Shown: positions 23,168 to 31,834 of the stretch, in pieces
How the letters are laid out: each line of letters begins with the position of its first letter
Position numbering within the stretch: the stretch's first letter is position 1
From: Candidatus Colenecus caballi
Lineage (GTDB): Bacteria > Bacteroidota > Bacteroidia > Bacteroidales > Bacteroidaceae
Reading direction: 5' to 3'
Length of the DNA: 59,953 nucleotides
Assembly: GCA_018065615.1 (NCBI GenBank)
Contig: JAGHSY010000054.1
Location: 1-59,953 of the forward strand
Notes under the pieces: generated by a model
Database searches by the model: none
What the model was told of the DNA's origin: nothing
What the model saw: only the letters and a program-made list of their open reading frames with translations
Program-made: the position numbers and the translations under genes

Positions 23168-24673
23168 ATGAGAAAAACCTTACTGTCTTTGCTGGCCGCC
23201 GTTCTGGTGACAGCTTCATGCGGAATTGAACAGCCGCAGATACATAGTGTAGAGATGAATCAGGGCAGACGGTACTGCAATCCGCTGCCCATGGTGACAG
23301 GCCCGGGCGGAAACGCCGCAGGTGACGTATCGGTCTTCCGTGAGGGCAATACCTATTATATGTTCTGTACGGGCGGCGGCGCGTGGACATCGGACAATAT
23401 GCTGGACTGGGAATTTACGCCCGTGCAGCACGTGCCGGTGGCCCCTGACGTGGTCAAGTTCCGCGGCAAGTTCTACATGTCCGGCAACGACTGCCCGCTG
23501 TATGTGGCTGACAACCCGCTGGGACCGTATACCGTGCTGGGGCAGTGGGAAAACACGCCCGGCGTTGAAGGTGGCTGGAACGATCCGTTTGACATGCACA
23601 TCTTCATTGACGGGGACCAGCCGTACCTGTTCTATTCCGGCCGCGGCATAAGCGGAATTTTCGGCGTGCCGCTGGATCCGGACCACCTGAACCGCTTTGC
23701 TGACAAACCCACGCATCTGTTCAGCTTCAACAGCAGCCATCTGTGGGAACGCTACGGCGAGATGAACGAATACACCGGCGTGGCATGGATTGAAGGGCCG
23801 TGGTGCTTCAAGTACGGTGACACCTATTACATGGAGTATTCGGCATCGGGCACACAGTGGAAGACATACGCTGAGGGGTATTACACGGCCAAGAGTCCTC
23901 TGGGACCTTACACGTATGCAGAGAACAGCCCGCTGCTGCGCAAGACTGAAGGCCTGGTGACCGGCACCGCACACGGCAGCGTGGTCGAAGGGCCTGACGG
24001 CGGACTGTGGCAGTTCTACACCATTGTGCTTTCCAACCCGCCAGGGGGCCGCCGCATAGGTATGGACCGTATCAAGGTCGATGAGAACGGAATGTGGTCA
24101 GTTGACATTACAGACACCCCACAGCCGGCTCCCGGCGCAGGCGGCACGCTGGAATCCATTCCGGTGACAATCAACAAGATGAACGCAATGAACGCGCTCT
24201 CCACATTCTCAAGCCAGCAGCCCGGACGTTACGCGTCATACGCCATCGACAACAACAGCGGCACGGTGTGGGAACCGGAACCGCAGGACACCATGCCTGT
24301 TCTCATGATTGAGCTGTCCCCCGCCACCAGGTTCGATGAGGTGCAGCTGTTCGATGTCGATGCCGTGCGCCTTATGTTCGGCGGCAGCACACCACGCCGC
24401 GGCTTTGGCGGCGGTGGCGCATCGGTCTATAAATATAAGGTCGAAGTGTCAACGGACGGTGAGAACTGGACCATGGCGCTTGACCGGACCGCCAACACAG
24501 AGCAGAAGAACACCATTTTTGAGGATTTCAAGCCCGTTGAATGCCGTTTCGTGAAGCTGACCGTGACCGGTTGGCCCGGAGGGCAGCTCAGCGTGATAGA
24601 GTTCACCGCATTCGGCCGTCCAAGCAGCACCCGGCCAGCGCGGGTGGCTATTCCGCCGGTCATTGAATATTAA
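23168..24673 (+). CDS. GH43-family glycosidase lipoprotein with C-terminal F5/8-type (CBM32-like) domain
   Basis: 501 residues with lipobox LVTASC (Cys18). Residues about 35-310 form a five-bladed beta-propeller: RYCNPLPM and AGDVSVFREGNTYYMF, then WNDPFDMHIFIDGD, and WIEGPWCFKYGDTYYMEYS with the candidate catalytic acid Glu in EGPW. HGSVVEGPDG follows. The C-terminal part (about 340-490, with VSTDGENWTMALDR and CRFVKLTVTGW) is an F5/8 type C carbohydrate-binding domain. Activity is probably arabinofuranosidase, xylosidase or galactosidase on plant glycans at the cell surface. Confidence 0.87.
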   Translation: MRKTLLSLLAAVLVTASCGIEQPQIHSVEMNQGRRYCNPLPMVTGPGGNAAGDVSVFREGNTYYMFCTGGGAWTSDNMLDWEFTPVQHVPVAPDVVKFRGKFYMSGNDCPLYVADNPLGPYTVLGQWENTPGVEGGWNDPFDMHIFIDGDQPYLFYSGRGISGIFGVPLDPDHLNRFADKPTHLFSFNSSHLWERYGEMNEYTGVAWIEGPWCFKYGDTYYMEYSASGTQWKTYAEGYYTAKSPLGPYTYAENSPLLRKTEGLVTGTAHGSVVEGPDGGLWQFYTIVLSNPPGGRRIGMDRIKVDENGMWSVDITDTPQPAPGAGGTLESIPVTINKMNAMNALSTFSSQQPGRYASYAIDNNSGTVWEPEPQDTMPVLMIELSPATRFDEVQLFDVDAVRLMFGGSTPRRGFGGGGASVYKYKVEVSTDGENWTMALDRTANTEQKNTIFEDFKPVECRFVKLTVTGWPGGQLSVIEFTAFGRPSSTRPARVAIPPVIEY

Positions 24674-24685
24674 TAACAATCTGAT

Positions 24686-25606
24686 ATGGAAACAAAAGAA
24701 TTTGAATTCAATGGATTCAGGATGAACGGCTTCATCGGCCTTCTCCTTGTGCTTGTATTTATCGGACTGATAGTCTGGAGTTCGGCCAATGGCGTGAATG
24801 AATCATGGCTGATACCGCTCTGCATAGTCCTGTTGGTCCTGACGCTGCCGGGCTTTGTCCAGCTGGAACCGAATGAGGCCCGCGCCATGGTGTTTTTCGG
24901 CAAGTACCGCGGCACATTCCGTGAGAACGGCTTCTGGTGGGTCAACCCGTTTATGACAAAGAAGAAGGTGTCCCTGCGCGCACGTAACCTGAATGCCGAT
25001 GCCATAAAGGTCAATGACAAGAGCGGCAATCCAATCATGATTGGTCTGGTCATGGTCTGGAGGATCAGGGATGTCTATAAGGCAATGTTTGAAATAGATT
25101 CCCAGACCATGGGACAGAATGCGGCCGGAAAGTCCAGCCTGACATCGACCATGAAGGCTTTTGAGAACTTTGTAGCCGTCCAGTCCGATGCCGCACTGCG
25201 CCAGGTGGCCGGCCGCTACAACTATGATGAGAATTCTGCTCCGGACGGACTTGTAACGCTGCGTTCCGGTGCCGATGAGATAAATGATGCCCTGAAGCAG
25301 ACCCTGAACGAGCGTCTTGCCATTGCCGGCATTGAGGCAGTGGAGGCCCGCATAAACTATCTTGCATACGCGCCTGAAATTGCGGCCGTCATGCTGCGTC
25401 GCCAGCAGGCCGATGCCATTATCGCAGCCCGTGAAAAGATTGTCGAGGGTGCTGTGTCAATGGTTAAGATGGCTCTTGACAACCTGAAGAAGGACGGTGT
25501 GGTGGAACTGGACGAAGAGCGCAAGGCCGCCATGGTCAGCAACCTGCTGGTGGTCCTGTGCGGTGACGAACCGGCATCGCCTGTCGTCAACGCCGGCACG
25601 CTTTGA
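24686..25606 (+). CDS. SPFH/Band 7 domain membrane protein
   Basis: 306 residues. Two adjacent hydrophobic segments at the N-terminus (about 15-32 and 41-58) anchor it. The SPFH domain follows: GFVQLEPNEARAMVFFGKYRGT, GFWWVNPF and NADAIKVNDKSGNPIMIGLVM, then a helical region rich in Ala/Glu (RRQQADAIIAAREKIVEGA) typical of flotillin/slipin oligomers. It starts 12 bases after the GH43 stop, so it may be co-transcribed, although no functional link is evident. Confidence 0.88.
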   Translation: METKEFEFNGFRMNGFIGLLLVLVFIGLIVWSSANGVNESWLIPLCIVLLVLTLPGFVQLEPNEARAMVFFGKYRGTFRENGFWWVNPFMTKKKVSLRARNLNADAIKVNDKSGNPIMIGLVMVWRIRDVYKAMFEIDSQTMGQNAAGKSSLTSTMKAFENFVAVQSDAALRQVAGRYNYDENSAPDGLVTLRSGADEINDALKQTLNERLAIAGIEAVEARINYLAYAPEIAAVMLRRQQADAIIAAREKIVEGAVSMVKMALDNLKKDGVVELDEERKAAMVSNLLVVLCGDEPASPVVNAGTL

Positions 25607-25618
25607 CTGTTGTCAGGG

Positions 25619-26197
25619 CTATAACCCTAAAATCTCTCTGACCAGCGGTACGACAGCCGCCTTCAGGGACTTGTCATTCAAACGGTGCTCGCCGTCAAAA
25701 CGGCGGGCATTTTTGTAATGTTTTTTGAACAGGTCATAGGTGTTGACGGTGGTGTCATGCACGCCGAACAGGCCCCAGGTGTTCTCCCTGTCAAAGTCTG
25801 TGATTCCCTTGAACTGCTGGCGCTCCATCATGTTGAAGTTCTTCACTATCTGACCGGTAATGACAAAGTCCTTCTGTCCGTCCTTGCGGCCGTTCTGGAA
25901 CGGGTAGCGGGTGTTGGCCTTCATGACCTTTGACATGGTTGACATGTTGAACGCCGGGTTGACGCATATCTTGCGGAATCCGAACATCTGCTGGGCGTAC
26001 ATTGCGCCCATGGACGTGCCTACAATTATATCGGGCTGCTCGTCCTGGACGAACTGCTTCAGGTAAGGCAGCGCCTGGGCCGGATCGACGGGGATGTCCG
26101 GCGCCACGACCTCAAGTTCCGGCAGCATGCGGCGCAGGCTTTCGACCGTGCCGCTGGCTCCTGACGATCCGAATCCGTGGAAATATACCAGTTTCAT
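25619..26197 (-). CDS. YqiA-like alpha/beta-hydrolase
   Basis: 192 residues. MKLVYFHGFGSSGAS, the nucleophile elbow IVGTSMGAMYAQ and a late His (GEHRLND) match the small YqiA/UPF0227 esterase family. Cytoplasmic; physiological substrate unknown. It is the last gene of the seven-gene minus-strand operon, with its ATG overlapping the upstream epimerase stop by four bases. Confidence 0.85.
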   Translation of the reverse strand: MKLVYFHGFGSSGASGTVESLRRMLPELEVVAPDIPVDPAQALPYLKQFVQDEQPDIIVGTSMGAMYAQQMFGFRKICVNPAFNMSTMSKVMKANTRYPFQNGRKDGQKDFVITGQIVKNFNMMERQQFKGITDFDRENTWGLFGVHDTTVNTYDLFKKHYKNARRFDGEHRLNDKSLKAAVVPLVREILGL

Positions 26198-27081
26198 AAT
26201 ACCGCAATCCTGTATTTGAATGTGCTGTCGGCGCCGGACTCAAGGCTGTTCATGTAGTCGCGTCCGGAAATGTCGCCGTCATATCCTGCATAGTCGCAGC
26301 GCCCCATCCACGGTTCTATGCATACGAAAGGAGCGTTCTTTGCGGGCGGAGACCACAGACCCCAGACCGGTGCGTCAACTGTTTTTACTGCAATGTACGG
26401 CGTGCAGGTCTTGTCATACAGCACCACCTGGTCAATCTGATGTTCCTCAAGGACCAGCGCGTCACCGGCAAAGAGTCCCGGCGTAAGTGGCAGCATGGCG
26501 TCACTGTCAAGATTCAGCATTCCGGCCCGGTCACTGCGGTAACCGTCGGGTGTAAGCAGTCCGATGATGACGTCCTGTACGGGCTGTGAGCCTGATACCA
26601 GGCGGAAATAGCCGTGTATGAAGTCCTCCTTATGGAAGTCACGCAGGTTGAATCCGGGGTGGGCTCCAATCTGGTAGAACATTCTGTCCTTGCCGGTATT
26701 GATGACCTTCCACTGAACGGTAAGGACGGTGCCACGCAGGGAATATGTGGCTTCCAGACGGAACGGGTAGGGGTATGCCTTCAGCGTGGCGGCATCGGAC
26801 TCAAGGACAAGGGTCACACTGCACCTGCTTTGTCCGGTAACGGTAAAGTCCATGTCACGTGCAAAGCCGTGCTGCGACATGGGGTATTCCCTTCCGTCAG
26901 CCAGGAACCGGCCGTTCCATACTTTTCCTACAATAGGGAACAGCATTGGAGCATGGCGTGCCCAGTAGTCGGGGCAGGCGGTCCAGATCAGTTCCTCACC
27001 ACTGTCAAGGCGTTTGAGCGACACCAGTTCGGCGCCGTGCAGAGAGATTTCCGCACTAAGGTATCTGTTCGAGATTTTCAT
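26194..27081 (-). CDS. Aldose 1-epimerase family protein
   Basis: 295 residues: ISLHGAELVSLKRLDSGEELIW, WARHAPMLFPIVGKVWNGRF, MSQHGFARDMDFTV, and YQIGAHPGFNLRDF with the catalytic-type His. This is the mutarotase fold (LacX-like subgroup) interconverting sugar anomers or hexose-6-phosphate anomers. It overlaps by four bases with both neighbours in the operon. Confidence 0.9.
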   Translation of the reverse strand: MKISNRYLSAEISLHGAELVSLKRLDSGEELIWTACPDYWARHAPMLFPIVGKVWNGRFLADGREYPMSQHGFARDMDFTVTGQSRCSVTLVLESDAATLKAYPYPFRLEATYSLRGTVLTVQWKVINTGKDRMFYQIGAHPGFNLRDFHKEDFIHGYFRLVSGSQPVQDVIIGLLTPDGYRSDRAGMLNLDSDAMLPLTPGLFAGDALVLEEHQIDQVVLYDKTCTPYIAVKTVDAPVWGLWSPPAKNAPFVCIEPWMGRCDYAGYDGDISGRDYMNSLESGADSTFKYRIAVL

Positions 27082-27602
27082 AAATATCTTACTGTTTCTT
27101 CAAGCGGTTTGCGCTGTGAGTGGCGGGCCGATGCCACACCGTCCTGCGCGGCGTATCCTATGGGCATCAGTGCTACGGGGTGTATGTTTGCAGGCAGGTC
27201 AAACAGCTGGCGGACCTGGTCGAATTCAAAGACGCCCACCCAGCATGAGCCTATGCCCAGTTCCCAGGCCTGGAGCATCATGTGGGTAAGGACTATTGAC
27301 GCATCGACCTCGCCAGACGGACGTCCGGCATCCTCATGATGGCGGTTCTTCCAGCAGATGTTCTCATCATAGCATACAAGCAGGGCCTGCGGGGCACCGA
27401 AAAGGTACTTGGTTGCCTGTTCCATCCTGGCAAGGGCTTCAGGGCTCTGCAGGACATATATTACCTGCGGCTGGTTGTTGACGGCTGTAGGGGCCACGCG
27501 GCCGGCCTGCAGTATTTTTTCAAGCTTTTCAGGCTCCACCTTGCGGTCTGTGAAAGAACGGACCGAATAGCGGCTCTCAGCAAGTGAAAGGAAATCTGTC
27601 AT
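27078..27602 (-). CDS. Nitroreductase family flavoprotein
   Basis: 174 residues. The N-terminal ESRYSVRSFTDRKVEPEKLEKIL and the VAPTAVNNQPQVIYVL FMN-contact block, plus ELGIGSCWVGVFE, are typical of short FMN nitroreductases. An NAD(P)H-dependent reductase role with unspecified substrate is inferred. It lies inside the tightly packed minus-strand operon. Confidence 0.92.
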   Translation of the reverse strand: MTDFLSLAESRYSVRSFTDRKVEPEKLEKILQAGRVAPTAVNNQPQVIYVLQSPEALARMEQATKYLFGAPQALLVCYDENICWKNRHHEDAGRPSGEVDASIVLTHMMLQAWELGIGSCWVGVFEFDQVRQLFDLPANIHPVALMPIGYAAQDGVASARHSQRKPLEETVRYL

Positions 27603-27604
27603 AG

Positions 27605-28300
27605 TTACAGTATTTTTCTGATTTCTGATAATCTGTGAATGGTGTATTCCGGGACGATTGCCGGATCAGGGGGTGTGCCGCGGTGCGTGAACCAGCAGGT
27701 GTGCAAGCCGTAGGCTATGCCGCCGCTTATGTCCGCGTTGCGGGAATCACCTATTATTATGGTTTCTGCCGGAGTTACTCCGTCAACATGCTGGAAACAG
27801 TAGTCGTAATAGCGCGGATCGGGCTTGTTGACGCCAATGTCAAGCGACCCGAAAATGCCGTCAACGTACTCTATGAGTCCGGCTTTTGTCAGACGTGTCA
27901 TCTGCTGCAGGTTCGATGCGTTGCTGACCACATATACCTTGTAGCGTTCATGCAGGTACTTCATGATTTCATGGGCCCCCTCCATGGGTACGGCCGTGTC
28001 ACGCAGTCCGGCAATGAAATCCTGTTCGAACGCCACCCCATCGGCCTTGATTCCAAGATCGTCAAAAATGCCCTGCCAGCGTGTGCGGTGAAGCTCGTCA
28101 ACGGTCAGCTGCCTGTCTTCAATCAGCTGCCACAGCTTTACGTTGCGGCTCATGAAGAACTGGAAAATGGATTCACTGAAAATAAGGCCGTGCTTGGCAA
28201 AGCATGCCTGAATGTTCTGGCGGGCGCATTCGTTAAAGTCCAGCAGGGTGTCATCGACATCCATGAACACCGCTCTTATTCCGTTCAGTCTTCCATCCAT
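27605..28300 (-). CDS. HAD-superfamily hydrolase (YjjG-like)
   Basis: 231 residues. HAD motifs: I FMDVDDTLLDF, II VVSNASN, III and IV around NKPDPRYYDYC and IIIGDSRNADISGG. The helical cap and length resemble YjjG-type pyrimidine nucleotidases. Its start overlaps the upstream lipase-like gene by 16 bases. Confidence 0.9.
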   Translation of the reverse strand: MDGRLNGIRAVFMDVDDTLLDFNECARQNIQACFAKHGLIFSESIFQFFMSRNVKLWQLIEDRQLTVDELHRTRWQGIFDDLGIKADGVAFEQDFIAGLRDTAVPMEGAHEIMKYLHERYKVYVVSNASNLQQMTRLTKAGLIEYVDGIFGSLDIGVNKPDPRYYDYCFQHVDGVTPAETIIIGDSRNADISGGIAYGLHTCWFTHRGTPPDPAIVPEYTIHRLSEIRKIL

Positions 28301-29469
28301 ACCTCGCCGATAATCTTTTCGTAAAACAGTTCTCCTGTGTCGTTATGACTGCCGTTGGCATCAAGGTAAGTGACGACAGGATTGCCCTTGTGCCTGTTCC
28401 TGAAACTCTCCATGCAGTCATAGGAAACCACACCATCGGCCTTTGAATGGAAGAACAGCAGCGGAATTGTGGGCTCCCAGCCTTCTGTCAGGTCAAAGGC
28501 CTTGTGCAGATCCCGGAATTCGCGGAACAGCGTGCCGGTCGTGTCAAGAAGTTCCGGACTCAGGCAGTCCGATATTCTGGCGCCGCACCGGTTCCTTATG
28601 GCACTGTTCAGAATGGCTGTGTCATACAGCCTTGATTCCACCATTTCCAGAATGTCCGATGAATTGAACCTGTCCGTGAACAGATTGCCGATGTTTGAAA
28701 CCAGATTGGAATTCTTCAGGGTCTCTATATCAAGTGCCATGACCACAGGCATTTCTGCAACGTGTTTCGGATTATTCACATATGATTCTATCATGACCAT
28801 CTGGTCGTACGGCCCGCCACCGCAGAAACTTTTCTTAAGGTGGACAGCCTTTTTGAGTTCCGGGTCCTGCTCAACCAGTTTTGCAACGCCAAGTGACACG
28901 GAACCGCCAAGCGAATATCCGAAATTGTATGTCCTGTAGTCCGATGCCAGGCTTATGCCGTTGTCCTTGAGCACCTGCAGGGCGGCCTTGAAGCAGTCAA
29001 TGCTTTGCCGTGCAAGCAGGGGACTGTTGAAATAAGGTGCAGGCATGTTTCTTGTCAGTCCCAATCCCATGTAGTCCGAACCCACATAGACGGCCTGACG
29101 CGTATGGCACATGATCATGCCCGGCATGTATGACTGTGACGGACACTGGTCCCATCGGGTTGCGGTGAAATGGTTTTCAAGCCAGATTTCTTCATTGTAC
29201 CGGCTGCCCAGCGGCCAGCAGACACAGCCGGAAAGGCTGACCTGCGTGGTGTCAAACATGGAATGGTACATGAATGTTGCCCGCACAATGCGGGTGTTCA
29301 TTCCGATGGATATGCCGGTTATGGCTTCTGCAACGTCTGTGCACAGTATGGTGTCCGTGCTGACCGGAAGGTACCATTCACGGGGTTCTTCTGGAAGGAC
29401 AGGGTCGTTGTCCTTTACGCATGAAGCAAGCAGCAGAGATGCAGACAGAAATAAGATAATCCTTTTCAT
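28285..29469 (-). CDS. Secreted alpha/beta-hydrolase lipoprotein (lipase/esterase-like)
   Basis: 394 residues with lipobox LLLASC (Cys17). The nucleophile elbow is FGYSLGGSVSL. Late segments PLLFFHSKADGVV (Asp) and DANGSHND (His) complete a plausible triad. The substrate is unknown; related Bacteroidales proteins are annotated as secretory lipases or esterases. It overlaps tilS by four bases upstream. Confidence 0.82.
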   Translation of the reverse strand: MKRIILFLSASLLLASCVKDNDPVLPEEPREWYLPVSTDTILCTDVAEAITGISIGMNTRIVRATFMYHSMFDTTQVSLSGCVCWPLGSRYNEEIWLENHFTATRWDQCPSQSYMPGMIMCHTRQAVYVGSDYMGLGLTRNMPAPYFNSPLLARQSIDCFKAALQVLKDNGISLASDYRTYNFGYSLGGSVSLGVAKLVEQDPELKKAVHLKKSFCGGGPYDQMVMIESYVNNPKHVAEMPVVMALDIETLKNSNLVSNIGNLFTDRFNSSDILEMVESRLYDTAILNSAIRNRCGARISDCLSPELLDTTGTLFREFRDLHKAFDLTEGWEPTIPLLFFHSKADGVVSYDCMESFRNRHKGNPVVTYLDANGSHNDTGELFYEKIIGEVWMED

Positions 29470-30785
29470 AACAGTGTGACAATTAACCGTTTGCCGGTCT
29501 TTTCTGTAATACGGAACCGGTTGTCCGTACGCCTTCCTACAACCCAGACAATTCCATTCCCGCAGGTCAGCACCAGCTGGCGTTCCCTGTCAATAAGGTC
29601 CAGCTTGCTGTCGGTCAGGAAATCACTGACCAGCTTGCGCCCCTTCATGCCGAACGGAATGAACTGGTCGCCGTTTTCATGCCGGCGTACGGTGAGCGGT
29701 CCGTCAATCTTTTCCAGGTCAAGCGTGGCGACAGCCGGGGACTTGTCTATCGGACAGTCGGTCACTACAGACAGCTTCAGCCTGTGGCCGTCCGGAAGTC
29801 CTATGACCTTTCCGTCTTCAATGTCAAAAGTGACTGCAGGCAGTTCCATGAGCGGAGCCACTACAAGAGTGCCCCTGTCTATGGCCGCCATATGTGTGGG
29901 GCTCAGAAACTTCACTCCAGGCTGTGAGCCGGCAGAATCATCAATGGCCTCTATCTGGCTTTCATTGAAGCCTATGGGTGACAGAATCTCAAAGAGAAGT
30001 CCTTCAGGACAGTTCTCCAGCCTGATGACTGTCTTGTCACCGGACAGGCTGACGTGCCTGCGTTTCAGTTCTTCAAGTCCGGTGCTGTAAATCTCCATGG
30101 CCTGCTGCAGGTGACGTGCCGTGTCTTCGATGGAATCATCGGCTGCGGGGTTAATCTCACGCATCAGGGGCAGCAGCCTGAGCCGTATCCTGTTGCGGGT
30201 GAAATCCGTCTCAAGGTTAGTGCTGTCAGTAATGTAATCCTGGCCTATGGAGTCAAGATACTGTTCAATTTCATTTCTGGAAACGCACAGCAGGGGCCTT
30301 ATCACATTGCCGTTCCTGGGGCTGATGCCTGTCAGCCCGCGCAGTCCGGTGCCGCGCATCAGGTTCAGGAGTACAGTCTCGACTGAATCGTCCCTGTGGT
30401 GGGCTATGCAGACGGCTTCTGCCCCGCATTCCGTCCTTATACGCTCAAAGTCGCGGTACCGGAGTTCGCGTGCGGCCATCTCAATTGAAATGCCGCGGTC
30501 CGATGCATACTTGCGCGTGTCGTAGTGGCATGTTTCAAGCCGTATGCCAAGGCTGCTGCAGAGTGCGGTCACGAAGCACTGGTCGCGGTCGCTTTCCTCA
30601 CCGCGCAGGTGGAAGTTGCAGTGCACGCATATCGGACTGTAACCCAAGTCCAGCAGGACACGCAGCAGGGCGGTGCTGTCAGCGCCGCCGCTCAGGCCCA
30701 CCAGTACTTTCGCTCCGTCTGTGAGCAGGCCGTTTCTGCCAATGAATTCCCTGACTTTTCCTGTCAGATCATTTTTCCTTGCCAT
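29466..30785 (-). CDS. tilS: tRNA(Ile)-lysidine synthase
   Basis: Modifies C34 of the tRNA-Ile CAU anticodon to lysidine using ATP. The PP-loop motif VLVGLSGGADSTALL, then HCNFHLRGEESDRDQ and CIAHHRDDSVETVLLNLMRG, are diagnostic; C-terminal TilS domains follow. 439 residues, normal. Its start overlaps the BASS transporter by 17 bases. Confidence 0.96.
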   Translation of the reverse strand: MARKNDLTGKVREFIGRNGLLTDGAKVLVGLSGGADSTALLRVLLDLGYSPICVHCNFHLRGEESDRDQCFVTALCSSLGIRLETCHYDTRKYASDRGISIEMAARELRYRDFERIRTECGAEAVCIAHHRDDSVETVLLNLMRGTGLRGLTGISPRNGNVIRPLLCVSRNEIEQYLDSIGQDYITDSTNLETDFTRNRIRLRLLPLMREINPAADDSIEDTARHLQQAMEIYSTGLEELKRRHVSLSGDKTVIRLENCPEGLLFEILSPIGFNESQIEAIDDSAGSQPGVKFLSPTHMAAIDRGTLVVAPLMELPAVTFDIEDGKVIGLPDGHRLKLSVVTDCPIDKSPAVATLDLEKIDGPLTVRRHENGDQFIPFGMKGRKLVSDFLTDSKLDLIDRERQLVLTCGNGIVWVVGRRTDNRFRITEKTGKRLIVTLL

Positions 30786-31749
30786 GTCTGTACAGCTGCC
30801 TTGTGTTGTGAATGTAATGCCATATCGTGTACAGTCCGCCCGCGACTGAAATCACGGGGTCCCAGAATGTGTAGCCCATCCAGATTCCGAATACGGTGTT
30901 CTTCTGACCCAATGCCTGACTGCCTTCAATGCGGCTGCCGAACGCTGCACCTATGCGCCGCCCTGTTCTGAACTGGAATATGCAGCAGGCAAGAGAGACA
31001 GCAGCCATGCCAAGCAGCGTCCACAGGCTTCCGCGGCTGTGCACAATGGCACGCGTGCTCATCATGATGGCAAGCGTCAGCGCCATGCTCCACAGATAGA
31101 ACGACAGGTTGATTCTGTCTGACACCCATTTGTGGAAACGCGGCATGAGAAAACGCACGCCCCATGCGCACAGGCAGGGCAGGATGAGCAGCGGGAAGAC
31201 CTTTGCCAGAATCCTGCCAAAGGCCGATATGAACGATATGCCTGCAGTCGGGTAGAGCAGGGGCACGGTGAGCGGCACTACAATGGCTACGGTCAGGTTG
31301 ATGATGATTGTGTACATGACCACCTGAGCCATGTCTCCGCCAAGTTTGCCGGTAACGACGGCGCATGCTGTTGCAGTGGGACATATCATGCAAAGCATTG
31401 CAGATTCGAACAGGATCCTGTTGCGTATCACCCAGGCTGCTGCGGCGCTTCCGCTGTGCATGGCCCAGATGACAGTTCCGCTTAGCAGAAGAAACGAACA
31501 GAGCTGCACAAGCCAGTTCCACAGATGCCATCTCTGCAGTTTGAGCTGGCGCGGCTCAATGCGGCAGAAACTGATGAACAGCATGAGAAAGAGCAGGATT
31601 GGCTGGATCTTGCGGCAGACGGCTTCAATGGCCGGACCTGCCGGATGAAGGACCGGAATCTGCATGTAGATAAGGTAGGAGCCGGCTCCGCAAATCATGC
31701 CTATGACCAGCATCCAGTCCTTTAAGAATTTGAGCAGTCCCCCTTTCAT
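30769..31749 (-). CDS. BASS-family (bile acid:sodium symporter-like) transporter
   Basis: 326 residues, about nine to ten hydrophobic segments. The conserved CPTATACAVVTGKLGGD block resembles the BASS core region. First gene of the minus-strand operon; the promoter lies at 31773-31780. The substrate is not predictable; the family carries bile acids, pantoate, pyruvate and other organic anions. Confidence 0.75.
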   Translation of the reverse strand: MKGGLLKFLKDWMLVIGMICGAGSYLIYMQIPVLHPAGPAIEAVCRKIQPILLFLMLFISFCRIEPRQLKLQRWHLWNWLVQLCSFLLLSGTVIWAMHSGSAAAAWVIRNRILFESAMLCMICPTATACAVVTGKLGGDMAQVVMYTIIINLTVAIVVPLTVPLLYPTAGISFISAFGRILAKVFPLLILPCLCAWGVRFLMPRFHKWVSDRINLSFYLWSMALTLAIMMSTRAIVHSRGSLWTLLGMAAVSLACCIFQFRTGRRIGAAFGSRIEGSQALGQKNTVFGIWMGYTFWDPVISVAGGLYTIWHYIHNTRQLYRHGKEK

Positions 31750-31772
31750 ACAAGATTCCCTATTCTTTTCTG

Positions 31773-31780
31773 CAAAGATA
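31773..31780 (-). promoter_or_regulatory. -7 element of the BASS-tilS-lipase operon
   Basis: The minus strand reads TATCTTTG, 24 bases before the ATG at 31749. It is back-to-back with the plus-strand box at 31804-31811. Confidence 0.65.
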
Positions 31781-31803
31781 CTTTTTCTGCCTGACTTTCG
31801 TTT

Positions 31804-31811
31804 TATCTTTG
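31804..31811 (+). promoter_or_regulatory. -7 element of the beta-helix lipoprotein operon
   Basis: TATCTTTG, 24 bases before the ATG at 31835, divergent from 31773-31780. Confidence 0.65.
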
Positions 31812-31834
31812 TGACGCTAAAATGACCTTATTAT

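Noticed and set aside
18751-25606. Polysaccharide utilisation locus
   Set aside because: There is no SusC/SusD pair, hybrid two-component system or ECF sigma/anti-sigma pair, so only dispersed CAZyme genes can be claimed.
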